Source: Antiquaquibacter metalliresistens (GTDB lineage: Bacteria > Actinomycetota > Actinomycetes > Actinomycetales > Microbacteriaceae). From it: 64,000 bases of DNA. Within the stretch, counting starts at the first letter, position 1; each line of letters opens with the position of its first letter. The stretch lies in the NCBI RefSeq assembly GCF_029211225.1, contig NZ_JARGEM010000002.1, forward strand, positions 372,001-436,000. Direction: 5' to 3'. A program made the translations under genes and the position numbers. Shown here piece by piece: positions 63,184 through 64,000 of the stretch. The notes under the pieces are model-generated. The model did no database searches. It was not told the DNA's origin and saw nothing but the letters and a program-made list of their open reading frames with translations.

Positions 63184-64000
63184 GTGACTGAGATCCCCGA
63201 GCGCACCCTCGCCGCGAGCGGCTACCGGGCGACGATCACCCCCGACCGTTGGGTCAACGGCGCCTACACGCTCACCGTCAACGGCACACCGCAGTCACAC
63301 GTGAATCTCGAGAACCCGAGCGAGCTGTTCTTCGAGTACGTGCAGCGCATGGGGCACGTGATCGATCGAATCGGCGAGCCCGGCGAGCCCATCACGGCAC
63401 TGCACCTCGGTGCCGGCGCACTCACGCTCCCCCGATATGTCGAGGCCACCCGTCCCGGCTCCCGGCAGCAGGTCATCGAGCTCGAGTCCGACCTCGTCGA
63501 CTTCGTGCGCGCCGAGCTGCCCTGGTCGAAGCAGGCGTCGATCCGCATCCGTCACGGGGACGCGCGCGACGTACTCGGCCGGCTGCCGGCAGGGCTGCGC
63601 GGCACTGTCGACCTCATCGTCGTCGACGTGTTCAGCGGGGCTCAGACGCCCGCCCACGTGACGAGTGTGGAGTTCTATACCGAGGCGGTCGCGCTGCTGT
63701 CGGCACGCGGCATCCTCGTGGCCAACGTCGCCGACGGCCCCGGCCTCGCGTTCGCTCGCGGGCAGGCCGCGACGCTCGCCGCGGTGCTGCCAGAGGTGGC
63801 GGTGCTCGCCGAGACCCAGATTCTGAAGGGCCGCCGCTTCGGCAACCTCGTGATGGTCGGCTCGCGAGCGCAGTTGCCGTTCGACTGGATGCCCCGACTG
63901 CTGGCCGCGGGTCCGCACCCCTCCAAGGTCGTAGCCGGCGCCGAACTGCGCGAGTTCATCGGTGGCACCCCGGTCGTCACGGACACCACGGCCACCGGGT
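63184..64000 (+). CDS. Spermidine-synthase-like methyltransferase-fold protein (3' end missing)
   Basis: At least 272 residues, open to the window edge. Start GTG at 63184 gives VTEIPERTLAASGYRATITP. The SAM-type motif is ITALHLGAGALTLPRYVEAT, then QQVIELESDLVDFVRAELPW and DLIVVDVFSGAQTPAHVTSV, as in polyamine-synthase/fused methyltransferases. No Shine-Dalgarno; TAGCCT six bases upstream would make a leaderless mRNA. True polyamine synthesis is uncertain; many actinobacterial homologues are not characterised. Confidence 0.85.
   Translation, partial: MTEIPERTLAASGYRATITPDRWVNGAYTLTVNGTPQSHVNLENPSELFFEYVQRMGHVIDRIGEPGEPITALHLGAGALTLPRYVEATRPGSRQQVIELESDLVDFVRAELPWSKQASIRIRHGDARDVLGRLPAGLRGTVDLIVVDVFSGAQTPAHVTSVEFYTEAVALLSARGILVANVADGPGLAFARGQAATLAAVLPEVAVLAETQILKGRRFGNLVMVGSRAQLPFDWMPRLLAAGPHPSKVVAGAELREFIGGTPVVTDTTATG

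Overview
The window is high-GC actinobacterial DNA. The gene order, the GTG/TTG-rich starts, the LAXTG sorting signals and the GATCGAG/CTCGATC intergenic palindromes fit a Micrococcales organism, most likely Microbacteriaceae; that family call is inference. Almost everything runs on the minus strand. I saw no rRNA, tRNA, CRISPR array, insertion sequence or prophage.

Layout. 1-3558 (minus): tsaE (5' part), alr, acpS, glmS, an overlapping wall-precursor/tRNA-modification/acyl-carrier group. 3593-7270 (plus): coaA and a large LuxR-type ATPase regulator. 7333-10169 (minus): a compact unit of two LAXTG-anchored Ig-like surface proteins flanking two small soluble proteins, then a truncated haemoglobin. 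10345-31912 (minus): glmM, rpsI-rplM, truA, then rplQ-rpoA-rpsK-rpsM-rpmJ-infA-adk-secY and the spc and S10 ribosomal operons. The run is broken only by an acyltransferase/SGNH gene on the opposite strand and a double-GNAT gene between truA and rplQ. 32244-38097: topoisomerase IB, a membrane protein and the str operon (rpsL-rpsG-fusA-tuf). 38388-50298: a type IV pilus operon (pilB-pilT-pilC-pilA-pilV-pilW-pilX-pilD-pilM-pilN-pilO plus a membrane protein). 50412-53767: a small hypothetical and a response regulator/kinase/sensor-like trio on the plus strand. 53816-61263: rpoC-rpoB. 61496-64000: a second truncated haemoglobin, a NadR-like P-loop protein, a Septum_form lipoprotein and a spermidine-synthase-like methyltransferase cut by the window end.

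How it works together. The core is the transcription/translation super-cluster. Into it are set accessory blocks dealing with the cell surface: pili, LAXTG proteins, a wall or lipid acyltransferase, a lipoprotein, and sensing.

The most novel signals are: (i) a bipartite DNA motif, TAGGTAG-N13-AGTTGAGCA, with identical spacing upstream of the LAXTG operon and of the lipoprotein 53 kb away, with related repeats upstream of the globin and a half-site upstream of pilB; (ii) the four-gene LAXTG unit beside the large LuxR-type regulator; (iii) the monoderm type IV pilus operon with a 650-residue PilX-like pilin and a possible Shine-Dalgarno-masking hairpin on pilA; (iv) the three-gene sensor module.
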